A DNA stretch of 64,000 nt from Wolbachia endosymbiont of Ctenocephalides felis wCfeT. GTDB lineage: Bacteria; Pseudomonadota; Alphaproteobacteria; Rickettsiales; Anaplasmataceae. This document shows, piece by piece, positions 27,816-36,562 of this stretch. Position numbers and translations under genes: made by a program. The notes below the pieces were generated by a model. The model made no database searches and was not told where the DNA came from. It saw nothing but the letters and a program-made list of their open reading frames with translations. The stretch is taken from NCBI RefSeq assembly GCF_012277295.1, contig NZ_CP051156.1, forward strand, positions 744,001 through 808,000, given 5' to 3'. The first letter of the stretch is position 1; every line of letters begins with the position of its first letter.

Positions 27816-29201
27816 ATGAGCGATTACGATATTACAGTTATAGGAAGTGGTCCTGGCGGTTACATAGCCGCAATCAGAGCAGCACAACTTGGGTTTAAAA
27901 CTGCAATTATTGAAAAAGAAAAGAGTTTAGGTGGCGTATGCCTAAATTGGGGATGCATACCAACAAAATCGCTGCTTAGGGCATCTGAAGTTTACGGGCT
28001 GATAAAAAGATCAGAAGAGTTTGGCATAAAAGTAAAAGACGCAAGTTTTGACATAGAATCAATAGTGAAATATTCAAGAAATGTAGTTGATAAATTATCA
28101 GGTAGTGTTGCCTATTTAATGAAGAAGAATAACATTAAAGTTTATCAAGGCTGTGGCAAACTTGCAGGTAATAATACTGTAAAGATCACCAATGACTCAG
28201 GAGAACAAGAAATCTCTTCTAAGCATATTATTTTAGCAACAGGTGTTAGAGCAAGGAATTTGCCTGGTATAGAAGTGGATGGAAAGCTAATATGGAATGC
28301 GCAGCATGCTATGATGTCGGACAAACTACCAAAGTCATTGCTTATTGTGGGATCTGGTGCAATTGGAGTGGAATTTGCAAGTTTTTATAACACTTTAGGT
28401 GTTGACGTCACAATTGTAGAAATAAAGGAAAATATCTTACCACTGGAAGATAAGGACGTCTCAGACTTAGCACAAGAAGTGTTTACCAAACAGGGAATAA
28501 AAATATATACACACAGCAGCATCAAGACCCTCACTAAAAATCAAGATTCCGTTAAAGTTGAGCTGAGCAATGGTGAAAATAGAGAATTTGATAGAGTGAT
28601 TGTTGCAGTTGGCATTCAGCCAAATACTGAGAATATAGGCTTAGAAAACACAAAAGTAAAATTACACTCTTCTGGTTTCATTGAGGCCAATGGGTGGTAT
28701 GAAACCAATGAGCAAAATGTATATGCAATCGGTGATGTAGCAGGTCCTCCATGTTTAGCGCATAAAGCAAGCCATGAAGCAGTAATATGTGTTGAAAAGA
28801 TTGCGGGTAAAAATCCTCATGCACTGGAAAAGGAATGCATACCAAATTGCACCTATTCTCATCCACAAATAGCAAGCGTTGGCCTTACTGATGAACAAGC
28901 AATTAAAAATGGACATGATATCAAAGTAGGAAAATTTCACTCTAATTTTAATGGTAAATCTATTGCACTTAGCGAAACTGAAGGGCTGGTAAAAACGATT
29001 ATAGATAAAAAAACCGGAGAGCTTCTTGGCGCTCATATGATAGGGGTGGAAGTTACAGAGTTAATTAGTAACTTCGTTATCGCAAAACAACTGGAAGGAA
29101 CAGATTTTGATATAAAATCTACTATTTTCCCTCATCCAACCATTGCAGAGATGATTCATGAATCAATTCTCGCTGCAGATGACGAATCTTTAAACAGTTG
29201 A
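27816..29201 (+). CDS. lpdA: Dihydrolipoamide dehydrogenase (E3)
   Basis: A 461-residue flavoprotein that reoxidises the dihydrolipoyl groups of 2-oxoacid dehydrogenase complexes. An N-terminal FAD site (VIGSGPGGYIAAIRAAQLG) is followed by the redox-active disulphide Cys42/Cys47 in GGVCLNWGCIPTKSLL, an NAD site (LLIVGSGAIGVEFASFY), and AIGDVAGPPCLAHKA. The C-terminal dimer domain carries the catalytic His in FPHPTIAEMIHE. It serves the same complex as pdhB at 22034. Complete. Confidence 0.96.
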   Translation: MSDYDITVIGSGPGGYIAAIRAAQLGFKTAIIEKEKSLGGVCLNWGCIPTKSLLRASEVYGLIKRSEEFGIKVKDASFDIESIVKYSRNVVDKLSGSVAYLMKKNNIKVYQGCGKLAGNNTVKITNDSGEQEISSKHIILATGVRARNLPGIEVDGKLIWNAQHAMMSDKLPKSLLIVGSGAIGVEFASFYNTLGVDVTIVEIKENILPLEDKDVSDLAQEVFTKQGIKIYTHSSIKTLTKNQDSVKVELSNGENREFDRVIVAVGIQPNTENIGLENTKVKLHSSGFIEANGWYETNEQNVYAIGDVAGPPCLAHKASHEAVICVEKIAGKNPHALEKECIPNCTYSHPQIASVGLTDEQAIKNGHDIKVGKFHSNFNGKSIALSETEGLVKTIIDKKTGELLGAHMIGVEVTELISNFVIAKQLEGTDFDIKSTIFPHPTIAEMIHESILAADDESLNS

Positions 29202-29202
29202 G

Positions 29203-29280
29203 CTAACGTTTTTTTCCTTCATCATTTTTTCCTTCACCATTTCTATCTGGAAGTGATCTTGTTTTAACAGACTTATCACT
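29203..29280 (-). pseudogene. 3' end of an unidentified minus-strand gene cut by IS66 copy F
   Basis: On the minus strand the frame comes out of the IS66 junction near 29280 and reads SDKSVKTRSLPDRNGEG and a Lys-rich tail to TAG at 29205-29203. It is 25 codons, hydrophilic and unrecognised. Its 5' part is not on the other side of the IS66 copy. It could be chance, but it is open right up to the breakpoint. Confidence 0.4.
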
Positions 29281-29535
29281 AGTGGCTGTGAGGTAATATG
29301 GTTGATCTTTTAGAATTTTGCGAAAGTTTAAAGCAGACTATAGAAAAGTTAGAAACAAAAATAGAAGAGCTTAAAGCAGAAAATAAAGCGCTAAGGATCG
29401 AAAACGCTGAGTTAAAAGAAAGGCTTGGCTTAAGTTCAAAAAATTCATCTATACCAAGCTCCAAAGAATTATATAAGATGAGGGAAAATAAGCCAAAAAG
29501 TGACAGGAAAGTAGGAGCACAGGTTGGACATAAAG

Positions 29536-30625
29536 TGCTTTGTTGCATCGCTCTTTGGATAGGAGGCAATGCATAATAAATTCATGAAGCTATCTCAAAT
29601 TTAGCCATGCCTATTTCAGTAAATTTGTTCAGCAAATAACACTTGAGTAGCATTTCTTTCTCACGGTTAATCTCAGATTTGTTCCTAAAACTAAACCCAA
29701 ATGTTTGCTTCAGTCGCGAGAAAAAACTTTCTATATAAGATCTCTTCCCATAATTTATCTCTTTTTTCCACTTCTTCATACCATCTTCACCATATGACTT
29801 TATGAGCTTGATTGTAGAATTTCTCTCAGCCATATAATCCAGCTTTGGATGCTCCACTGCATTGTTTTGCAGAGGAATTTTTGTCTTTATGCCAAGCTCA
29901 TTGCACAATTTGTATAACTTCTTTCGATTATATGCTCTGTCTGCATATAGTGTGCTTATATTGTATTTAGCATTAGCCCTTGCAATAAGATCACAGGCTC
30001 CATAGTGGTCAGAATAAACTCCACTACTGTATTTTGCAGCTATGACTTTTTTGCTACCTATCTCCAGCATTACATGCAATTTTCTTGTTTGCTTATAGCC
30101 ACGGTACTTTCTATCTGTACCGTTTGCCTTACTATGGCCTGGAATATTATTGTAGATGCTTATTCCAGTGCTATCTATGGCGATCTCAATATTTTCCATA
30201 CTGTTTTTATCATGTCTTCGATCATTAATTTTTAAGTTAAGCTTTTTGAATCTTCTGGAAGCCTGGGAATAGCTGATAACTTGCAAATTTTTTCCTATTT
30301 GCTCAAGGTATCCCGCTATAAACCCCACCGTTTGTCTTAGGCCTATTCTAAACAAATAAGTTATTATGTGAATTAGAATTACGACTTTATCACTATAAAT
30401 ATTGTTGCCACCGGCCATTTTGGGACTTTTTTCGTACCAATTTTCTATGGCATCGTTGACGTAATAAAAAATATTTCCTCTTTCTTGGAGAAATTTGTTA
30501 TATTCGTAGCAGTTACTGACTTTCATTTTGACTGGCATATTTTTCCTTTGTCGGTTAAATGCCTGTTTATAATGAATTTCGTCAGTAACTCCCAGTTCTT
30601 TTTACTTTAGCTATGCAACAAAGCC
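29536..30625 (-). mobile_element. IS5-family (IS903-group) element, 1090 bp, complete
   Basis: Terminal repeats are TGCTTTGTTGCATCGCT and, at the other end, GGCTTTGTTGCATAGCT (two mismatches). It is flanked by perfect 9-bp direct repeats GACATAAAG at 29527-29535 and 30626-30634. The transposase is on the minus strand. The perfect duplication marks this as the most recent insertion visible in the window. Confidence 0.95.
29582..30538 (-). CDS. IS5-family transposase, IS903 group
   Basis: A 318-residue DDE transposase. The catalytic acids are in IAIDSTGISIYN (first Asp), LYADRAYNRKKL (second Asp) and KRSYIESFFSRLKQTFG (Glu with the Y-1-R-3-K-type spacing of IS5/IS4 enzymes). The frame is uninterrupted, the length matches IS903-group enzymes, and the element ends are intact, so it is probably active. 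It is a plausible source of activity for the 184-bp MITE at 25742. Confidence 0.93.
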   Translation of the reverse strand: MPVKMKVSNCYEYNKFLQERGNIFYYVNDAIENWYEKSPKMAGGNNIYSDKVVILIHIITYLFRIGLRQTVGFIAGYLEQIGKNLQVISYSQASRRFKKLNLKINDRRHDKNSMENIEIAIDSTGISIYNNIPGHSKANGTDRKYRGYKQTRKLHVMLEIGSKKVIAAKYSSGVYSDHYGACDLIARANAKYNISTLYADRAYNRKKLYKLCNELGIKTKIPLQNNAVEHPKLDYMAERNSTIKLIKSYGEDGMKKWKKEINYGKRSYIESFFSRLKQTFGFSFRNKSEINREKEMLLKCYLLNKFTEIGMAKFEIAS

Positions 30626-31779
30626 GACATAAAGGCAGTTACCGCCCTAAAATGGAGGCAGATGAGATGGTAAAAATAGAACTGCCCAATACGTGTGAGT
30701 GCGGAGGAGAAATTGCGGTATCAAAAGATCCGTATACTCATCAAAAGGTCGATTTGCCGGAAATCAAGCCGTATGTAGTTGAATATCAACTAGAGCATGG
30801 ACGTTGCAAAAGATGTGGAAAAAGAAAAAGTAGCAAGCTACAAGAAGGAGTAACTGCGGACACATTTGGTCCAAGAGTTAAGTCAGTAATTACAGCATTA
30901 AGTGGATTTTACAAGAATTCGAAAAAAGAAGTGGCAAATATTATAAAGGACATTTTCAACCTGGATATCAGCGTCGGTAGTGTATCAAATAGCGAGGCTA
31001 GAGTGGCAGAAAAATGCCAAGAAGCATATGAGCAAATTGAGGAAGAGGTAAGCAAGAGCAAAATTTTACATATCGATGAAACTAGCCATTACAACAAAGG
31101 TAAACAGGGCTGGTGCTGGATGTTTGCGAGCAAAATAGGAAGTGTGATCAAATTGACAGAGTCAAGAGGGATGAAAGTCCTGGAAAATAGTAAATTTGGA
31201 AAGAATAACAACCTAGTAGTGACCGACAGATATGCAGCTTACAACTACTTTTCCAGCAAGAAAAGGCAGGTCTGTTGGGCACATTTAGCAAGAGATTTTG
31301 AAAGGTTGTCTCATAGTTGGAATAGCGAAGTGAAAGTTTTGGGGTATTATTTAAGGAATGTTGCTACTGAATTATTTGCATTGAAAAAAGCTCTGTTAAA
31401 GGATGAAATAGACACATTAAGGTTCATAAGAAGAGCAAGAAAATTACGCAAGCGAACGAGATATTACTTAAAGAATATATCAAATTTACCTGAGGCAATT
31501 GGAGCGTCTCGAGTAGCAAAAAATATCATGAAATCGGATCTGATGATGTGGAAATTTTTGGACGATCCAGAAAATATTCCACTGACAAACAACTATGCTG
31601 AGCGACAGATTCGGCATTACGTTGTTTACCGAAAAGTTTCATATTTTACACAATCGAAACGGGGAAATATGTTTCTTGAGAGGATAATTTCATTGTACTT
31701 GACTTGGAGGCAAAAGAAGTTAAATCCTTTTCAAAACCTACTGGCTATTGCTTCTTAAGCCATACACCTGAATGGATAC

Positions 31780-31892
31780 ATATGTTTCTTGAGAGGATAA
31801 TTTCATTGTACTTGACTTGGAGGCAAAAGAAGTTAAATCCTTTTCAAAACCTACTGGCTATTGCTTCTTAAGCCATACACCTGAATGGATAC
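31780..31892 (+). mobile_element. 113-bp right-end remnant of IS66 abutting copy F
   Basis: It repeats the last 113 bases of the element from ATATGTTTCTTGAGAGG to GGATAC. It is the longest of the three tandem right-end remnants. Confidence 0.93.
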
Positions 31893-32143
31893 GTATTACT
31901 TTGGGCTTGATTTTGAGTATTAATGTTAATATTTGGACGTCGAACGAGAAAATCCAGCATATTTTTGTATATTTCTTCATTATTACCATCCAGCGACCAA
32001 GCTGAAATTATACTCATTAAAGGTGTATTTTCTTCACCGTACAGCACATTGGGATTAGCACCATTTTCTAAAACTTCCTTAAATTTTCGCAAATTCGATT
32101 CATCAATAGCTTCGAATAAGCTTATAGATCTACTTGATAACAT
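31893..32143 (-). pseudogene. Ankyrin-repeat gene, 5' fragment cut by IS66
   Basis: ATG 32143, with GAGG 11 bases upstream, opens 84 codons with at least one ankyrin repeat (LFEAIDESNLRKFKEVLENG, then ANPNVLYGEENTPLMSII). The frame enters the IS66 remnant at 31892 and ends at 31868 with IS-derived residues. The C-terminal part is not present on the other side of copy F. A further in-frame GTG at 32158 is less likely as start. Confidence 0.75.
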
Positions 32144-32287
32144 TTTTATATACCTCACGTAAAAATAACATGCTTAACTTAGCATATGAAAAGCTTTTTG
32201 TCTATATGGTTTTCTGGTCAATATAAAACAATTGGTCGAAAGCAGCCGTTCTAGCAAACCGCAGCAATTATTTCAAAAATGTAAACA

Positions 32288-33064
32288 TTAGAAAAAATTT
32301 GCCAGAAAACAAAACTGCTCAATAGTTAAGTTTTCTGGTCGTTCGCTTCCGGTTAATTTAGCATTTTTGAGAATATCTTGCGTGATATGAGGTAAGCTGT
32401 TTCTTAGCATTTTCCTTCTTTGAGAAAAAGCGGTCCGAGTCAGCTTGGTTAGAACATCTAAATCGACTGCAAATCTTTTGGCAGGCAATGGATGTACTGT
32501 AATAACTGCAGAATATACTTTTGGTTGTGGAAAAAATTCCTCAGGCCCAAGTTCAAATTCTTTCTTTATATCACATAGTAGCTGGCTTAATATTGATAGG
32601 GAACCGTAATCTTTGGAATTGGGCTTTGCTGTAATGCGATCTGCTACTTCTTTTTGGAACATTAACGTTAAGCTTGTAAAAAATTTTATTTTGTTTAACC
32701 ACTTCAAGAACAATGCTACTGAGATATTGTAAGGTAAATTCGCAATAACCTTGACTGGACACTCTACTAGTTCTTCTTCCTTCACACAAAGAACATCTTC
32801 CTCTATAATTTTATACTTTCCTTGATATTTATTTACCAATTGAGCATGATGTTTCACTAGATTAGTGTCTTTTTCTATAGCTAACAAAGATTTCGGATTG
32901 CATGCCAGTATTTCCTTTGTTAATGCACCATATCCAGGACCAATTTCAATTACGTTAAAATTCTCCAAATCACCAGATAAATCAACTATTCTTTTCGTTA
33001 TTTTATCTGATAGGATGAAATTTTGACCTAGGCTTTTTTTAGGTCTTGATGAAAATTTTTCCAT
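32288..33064 (-). CDS. rsmA: 16S rRNA dimethyladenosine transferase
   Basis: A 258-residue SAM-dependent enzyme (KsgA) that dimethylates the two adjacent adenines in the 3' hairpin of 16S rRNA during small-subunit assembly. Motifs: KKSLGQNFILSDK at the N-terminus, the SAM site NVIEIGPGYGALTKE, and the catalytic NLPYNIS. The C-terminal FSQRRKMLRNSL is also typical. It starts 10 bases after the tsaB stop. Complete. Confidence 0.96.
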   Translation of the reverse strand: MEKFSSRPKKSLGQNFILSDKITKRIVDLSGDLENFNVIEIGPGYGALTKEILACNPKSLLAIEKDTNLVKHHAQLVNKYQGKYKIIEEDVLCVKEEELVECPVKVIANLPYNISVALFLKWLNKIKFFTSLTLMFQKEVADRITAKPNSKDYGSLSILSQLLCDIKKEFELGPEEFFPQPKVYSAVITVHPLPAKRFAVDLDVLTKLTRTAFSQRRKMLRNSLPHITQDILKNAKLTGSERPENLTIEQFCFLANFF

Positions 33065-33074
33065 ATCTTTACAT

Positions 33075-33623
33075 TTATGGAGATCTTATGTATTCAGGCT
33101 CATTTAAATACAGCGCCTTAGCTTTACTTAACTCTTGTTTATGCATTAACCTGTGACGTACCAGCAATCCTGCGTGGCCGGCGTTTAACGTTTGTGTAAT
33201 ACCTTTATCGATTACTTCCGGTTCTGATAGTGGTAACAAATTGCAATCAAACAACTGTGTTGCATTTTCAACAGTAGCCCTAATATTTCCTCTATTATCT
33301 TCACAAAGCAACGACATCGCATATGCTTGCACTTCTAGTGCACTAACCCCATATAAAGGCTTATTTGTTGCAAGACTTATGCCTTTTGCAGCTGCTATAA
33401 CGACTCTAATTCCAGTAAAGCTTCCCGGCCCTACCACAACTGCTAAATGATCTATTTTGTCATAATTATAATTATGCTTACTAAATAAAGTATCTAGAAT
33501 TTGAAAAAATGATTCTGCATGATTATTGCTAGCAGAATTGTGCTCTACAAAACAATTACCGTCATAGTCAACTATTGCTATTGAACTGCCATGACCTATA
33601 GTGCTGATTGCAAGAATAGACAT
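33075..33623 (-). CDS. tsaB: tRNA threonylcarbamoyladenosine biosynthesis protein TsaB
   Basis: A 182-residue ASKHA-fold protein that partners TsaD (with TsaE) in forming t6A37 in ANN-decoding tRNAs. The N-terminal MSILAISTIGHGSSIAIVD and VVVGPGSFTGIRVVIAAAKG are diagnostic. It is shorter than the E. coli protein (231 residues), as is usual in Rickettsiales. Its ATG shares one base with the stop of the upstream symporter (TAATG), so translation is probably coupled. Confidence 0.92.
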   Translation of the reverse strand: MSILAISTIGHGSSIAIVDYDGNCFVEHNSASNNHAESFFQILDTLFSKHNYNYDKIDHLAVVVGPGSFTGIRVVIAAAKGISLATNKPLYGVSALEVQAYAMSLLCEDNRGNIRATVENATQLFDCNLLPLSEPEVIDKGITQTLNAGHAGLLVRHRLMHKQELSKAKALYLNEPEYIRSP

Positions 33624-34957
33624 TACCTTGCCGTTTTTGTACTTAGCTTCAAATACCTGCTACTCATAACAAATACTTCCGGATCTTTGTATGTGAGTCT
33701 TAGTATAGCTATTATATTGATAAACAATAAAGCAGCGATTGAAATATCAGCAATATTCCATAACAACCGAACCTCACCTATTGCACCAAAAGGAATGATT
33801 GTAGCGAAAATTACAAGCCAAACTTTGGTATACTTATTATTCATTGATATATAGCGTATTGTTTGTTTTGAGCAGAAAAACCAAGTAAAAATGGTTGTAA
33901 AAGCAAAACAAAACATTATAGCCATAATTAAATAGCCAATGTAGGAAAAATTAGTTGCCTTTTTAAAAGCAAATATACACATGTTAGTGCTCTCTAAATC
34001 GGTCAGCCAGGAATCTGTAACAAGTAGCACCATTGTGGTAACAAATGCTATGAGTGCAACTATAAACGGCGATATTATTGTGATTAGGCTTTGTTCAATA
34101 ATAAATTTATTATTATTTTTTTTTGGAGTAATTGAAGAATGGACAATTCCTTCAAGGCCAAGTCCTATATCTGTTGCAAAAATACCACGCAAAGTTCCCA
34201 CTTGGACAATAGCTAGTATTTCTAAAATTAAACTGAGAGATAAACCTGAGCTAAAGCTGCTGATTGTGAGAAAATTTTTAACTATTAGCTGCATTGAAGG
34301 ATAAATATTCTCACTGTATTTAAACAATATAATTCCGCAAACAGAAAGATAACTCACCGTCATTATTGGTATCATTGCTGATATAACAATCTTAATTTTT
34401 TTTAAGCTCAAACCAGCAACCATAAAAAATATTACGGCCATTACAATTCCGCCAACAATCACAGGTACATCTATCATGCTAAGTGGTATTGATAGAGAAT
34501 TTACCTGAACAAGATTGCCGACAGTTATTGAGGCTGTCATCATTATAACTAGGAATATAAATGTAGCTTTTTTGGAATTAAATGCATCGGCCATATAGGT
34601 TATGGGACCACCTATAAACCTTCCATTCTTTTCTTCTCTGTTTTTTATGCTCAAGTAGCAAGTAACATATTTTATTACAGAAGTTATGACGATAATTATC
34701 ATCATCCACAATATAAAGCCAGGTCCTCCGGTTTTGAGAGCAATTGCTGTCCCTGAAATATTTCCTACCCCTAAATTTCCACCTAAAATTGTGAATAAGG
34801 CAGCTATAGAAGAAAATTTATTTTCGCCTCTTTTAGCTCCAAGCAGTGAGAGAGCGTACGGCAACCTAAATACCTGTAACCATTTCAATTTGATCGACAG
34901 GTAAATGCCAGCAATTAATATCAATAATACTGTTGGCAGTAGTAAAGCAAACTTCAT
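33623..34957 (-). CDS. Alanine/glycine:cation symporter (AGCS) family protein
   Basis: A 444-residue inner-membrane protein with about 10-11 hydrophobic helices. The family signature is seen in FTILGGNLGVGNISGTAIAL and GGPGFILWMMIIIVIT, then GRFIGGPITYMADAF. AGCS proteins import alanine or glycine with sodium. It leads the run with tsaB and rsmA and lies 63 bases downstream of holA. Substrate not demonstrable. Confidence 0.9.
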   Translation of the reverse strand: MKFALLLPTVLLILIAGIYLSIKLKWLQVFRLPYALSLLGAKRGENKFSSIAALFTILGGNLGVGNISGTAIALKTGGPGFILWMMIIIVITSVIKYVTCYLSIKNREEKNGRFIGGPITYMADAFNSKKATFIFLVIMMTASITVGNLVQVNSLSIPLSMIDVPVIVGGIVMAVIFFMVAGLSLKKIKIVISAMIPIMTVSYLSVCGIILFKYSENIYPSMQLIVKNFLTISSFSSGLSLSLILEILAIVQVGTLRGIFATDIGLGLEGIVHSSITPKKNNNKFIIEQSLITIISPFIVALIAFVTTMVLLVTDSWLTDLESTNMCIFAFKKATNFSYIGYLIMAIMFCFAFTTIFTWFFCSKQTIRYISMNNKYTKVWLVIFATIIPFGAIGEVRLLWNIADISIAALLFINIIAILRLTYKDPEVFVMSSRYLKLSTKTAR

Positions 34958-35020
34958 CTATCCACTATAAAGTCAGCTAAGTATAAATGAAAAATTGAAA
35001 ATACCTAAGTAAAAATTAGC

Positions 35021-36022
35021 CTAAGACGATAATATTCTACATACTTCTTGTTGAAAAAGCATTGTATGATCTAAATCGGTGTTTTTACACATGATTTCTA
35101 GATTTACTAGCTTTTCTAAAATCCTTTTAAGCTCTGAAAGTTGAAAAATTTTTAGATGGGATTTAAAGCTTTGCAATTGTTTAAAAAATATTGGAGGATT
35201 TAACTGGTCAATTGCAGCCTGCTCACTTATTCCTCCTTTTATTAATAGTAAAGCATTTTCAATACGCAAGAGATAGTTTGATATGATACGAATGAGTGCT
35301 ATCGGCACAAAATTTTCTTGCGATATCAAGATATCAGAAATCTGAAAAAAGCGTGCAACATCTTTACTTGCTATAGCAGCACATAAACTGTCAAGTGTAG
35401 CATAGTCGTTACCAGAGGTTGAAAAGCATAACTCTATATCGGTGAGCTTGAGGTCTTTTCTTTTTCCTAAGTACAAAACTAACTTTTCAAGTTCTGAATA
35501 TATAGGCAGTTTGCTACGGTTAAAATAAGATTGTAAATGGTAGACTACTTCACTTGTATGTTTTACATCATTTTGCTTTAAATAGCCCGAGATGATATCA
35601 CAGAGATTGCTATTGCTATCCTTATAGCATGCAATTACACCAAAACTTTGCGAGCCCTCTATGTAACCTTTAGTTGCAGAATTATAAGGAAGATCATTTG
35701 CTATTAGCATTACATAATGATCACCCATGTTGTATTCCAGTACACTCTTTAACTCTTTAGATATGCTAGATCCTACATTTATCAGCTTGATTAATTTCCT
35801 ACTGGTAAACATGGAAACATTCGCCAGCTCAGCAAACAATAAACCTGGGGATTTATTTGCCACCGCAAAGTCCATTGTATGAACTGAATAATCAATTAAA
35901 TGAGTAATTACCTCTTGTACATAAAAGTCAACCCTGCTGCTATCACTTCCATAAATTAACACACCATTTAAGTTATTCGGCTTCTCTAGAAATTTTTTGA
36001 CCTTTGATGGCGTGATCTTCAT
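35021..36022 (-). CDS. holA: DNA polymerase III delta subunit
   Basis: A 333-residue clamp-loader subunit of the HolA family, which opens the beta clamp. The N-terminal VKKFLEKPNNLNGVLIYGSD corresponds to the family's usual start, and the C-terminal SELKRILEKLVNLEIMCK helical collar is recognisable. The Walker-like region is degenerate, as expected for delta. The 5' end (about 100 bp) is duplicated upstream at 36263-36365. A small gene ends 5 bases before its start. Confidence 0.92.
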   Translation of the reverse strand: MKITPSKVKKFLEKPNNLNGVLIYGSDSSRVDFYVQEVITHLIDYSVHTMDFAVANKSPGLLFAELANVSMFTSRKLIKLINVGSSISKELKSVLEYNMGDHYVMLIANDLPYNSATKGYIEGSQSFGVIACYKDSNSNLCDIISGYLKQNDVKHTSEVVYHLQSYFNRSKLPIYSELEKLVLYLGKRKDLKLTDIELCFSTSGNDYATLDSLCAAIASKDVARFFQISDILISQENFVPIALIRIISNYLLRIENALLLIKGGISEQAAIDQLNPPIFFKQLQSFKSHLKIFQLSELKRILEKLVNLEIMCKNTDLDHTMLFQQEVCRILSS

Positions 36023-36027
36023 ACTAT

Positions 36028-36213
36028 CTAAAGGATTTCATGCTCATTTGAACGCGTAACATCAGATTCACCTAAAGTGTAATTTATATTTTCCTGTACA
36101 CTTATACATAATTCTTCAGTTTTCTCTATAACATCATCAAAAAAACTTTTAATAGGTTGATATATATACTCATTAAAAGGCTTAACATAATTAGAAAACA
36201 ACTCTTCGATCAT
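36028..36213 (-). CDS. Small hypothetical protein (paralogue 1)
   Basis: A 61-residue protein, not recognised. The start is ATG 36213 with TTGGAG 8 bases before it; an in-frame GTG at 36222 overlaps that site and is less likely. Sequence features are the core FNEYIYQPIKSFFDDVIEKTEE and an acidic C-terminus. It is related to the product at 36371-36562 (both contain EYIYQPIK or KYIYQPIK, EKTEE and SVQE). It ends 5 bases before holA. Confidence 0.6.
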   Translation of the reverse strand: MIEELFSNYVKPFNEYIYQPIKSFFDDVIEKTEELCISVQENINYTLGESDVTRSNEHEIL

Positions 36214-36262
36214 ATTACTCACTCCAAGAACTGATAATACATTTTAGCATATCAATAACTAT

Positions 36263-36365
36263 TTGTACATAAAAGTCAGCTGCTATCACTTCCATAAATT
36301 AACACACCATTTAAGCCACTTGGCTTCTCTAGAAATTTTTTGACCTTTGATGGCGTGATCTTCGT
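36263..36365 (-). pseudogene. holA 5'-end relic in a tandem duplication
   Basis: About 100 bases nearly match holA codons 1-35 (CTAGAGAAGCCAAGTGG for CTAGAGAAGCCGAATAA, and a shared tail GTACATAAAAGTC). The start codon is ACG in place of ATG and six bases are missing. It lies between the two small paralogous genes, showing that a unit of about 345 bp (holA start plus small gene) was duplicated in tandem and the extra holA start then decayed. Confidence 0.88.
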
Positions 36366-36370
36366 GTTAT

Positions 36371-36562
36371 CTACAAGATATCATTATCACCACCTGAAGG
36401 CGTAACATCAGGTTCACTAGAAGAGTGCTGTGTACCTTCTTGTACACTTGTACTTGATTCCTCAGTTTTCTCTGTAGCACCGTAAATAATGCCTTTAATA
36501 GGTTGATAAATATACTTATTAATAGGATTATATATATAATTATAATACCACTCTTTAATCAT
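36371..36562 (-). CDS. Small hypothetical protein (paralogue 2)
   Basis: A 63-residue product from ATG 36562 with TTGGAG upstream, in the same context as paralogue 1. It shares the motif NKYIYQPIKG and the EKTEESSTSVQEG stretch with paralogue 1 but has diverged in the tail (EPDVTPSGGDNDIL). No domain recognised. It stems from the tandem duplication described at 36263-36365. Confidence 0.55.
   Translation of the reverse strand: MIKEWYYNYIYNPINKYIYQPIKGIIYGATEKTEESSTSVQEGTQHSSSEPDVTPSGGDNDIL

Larger units (their letters stand above)
29298..31758 (+). pseudogene. IS66 transposase, copy F, interrupted; carries the ancestral start
   Basis: This copy alone has GTTTAAAGCAG, so ATG 29298 with GAGG 5 bases upstream reads directly into the transposase (MVDLLEFCESLKQTIEKLET). 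All other copies have lost one A here. The IS903-type insertion breaks the frame at codon about 80; the rest resumes at 30626, includes all catalytic residues and ends at 31758. The start and ribosome site look native, so this probably preserves the original N-terminus. Confidence 0.88.
29281..31779 (+). mobile_element. IS66-family element, copy F (left end missing, split by IS903-type element)
   Basis: IS66 sequence starts at AGTGGCTGTGAGG (29281), about 70 bases inside the normal left end, so the left inverted repeat is gone. It is interrupted at 29535 by a 1090-bp IS5-family element and resumes at 30626 through to the right end at 31779. A 113-bp right-end remnant follows. The missing end makes it immobile. 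Confidence 0.94.
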
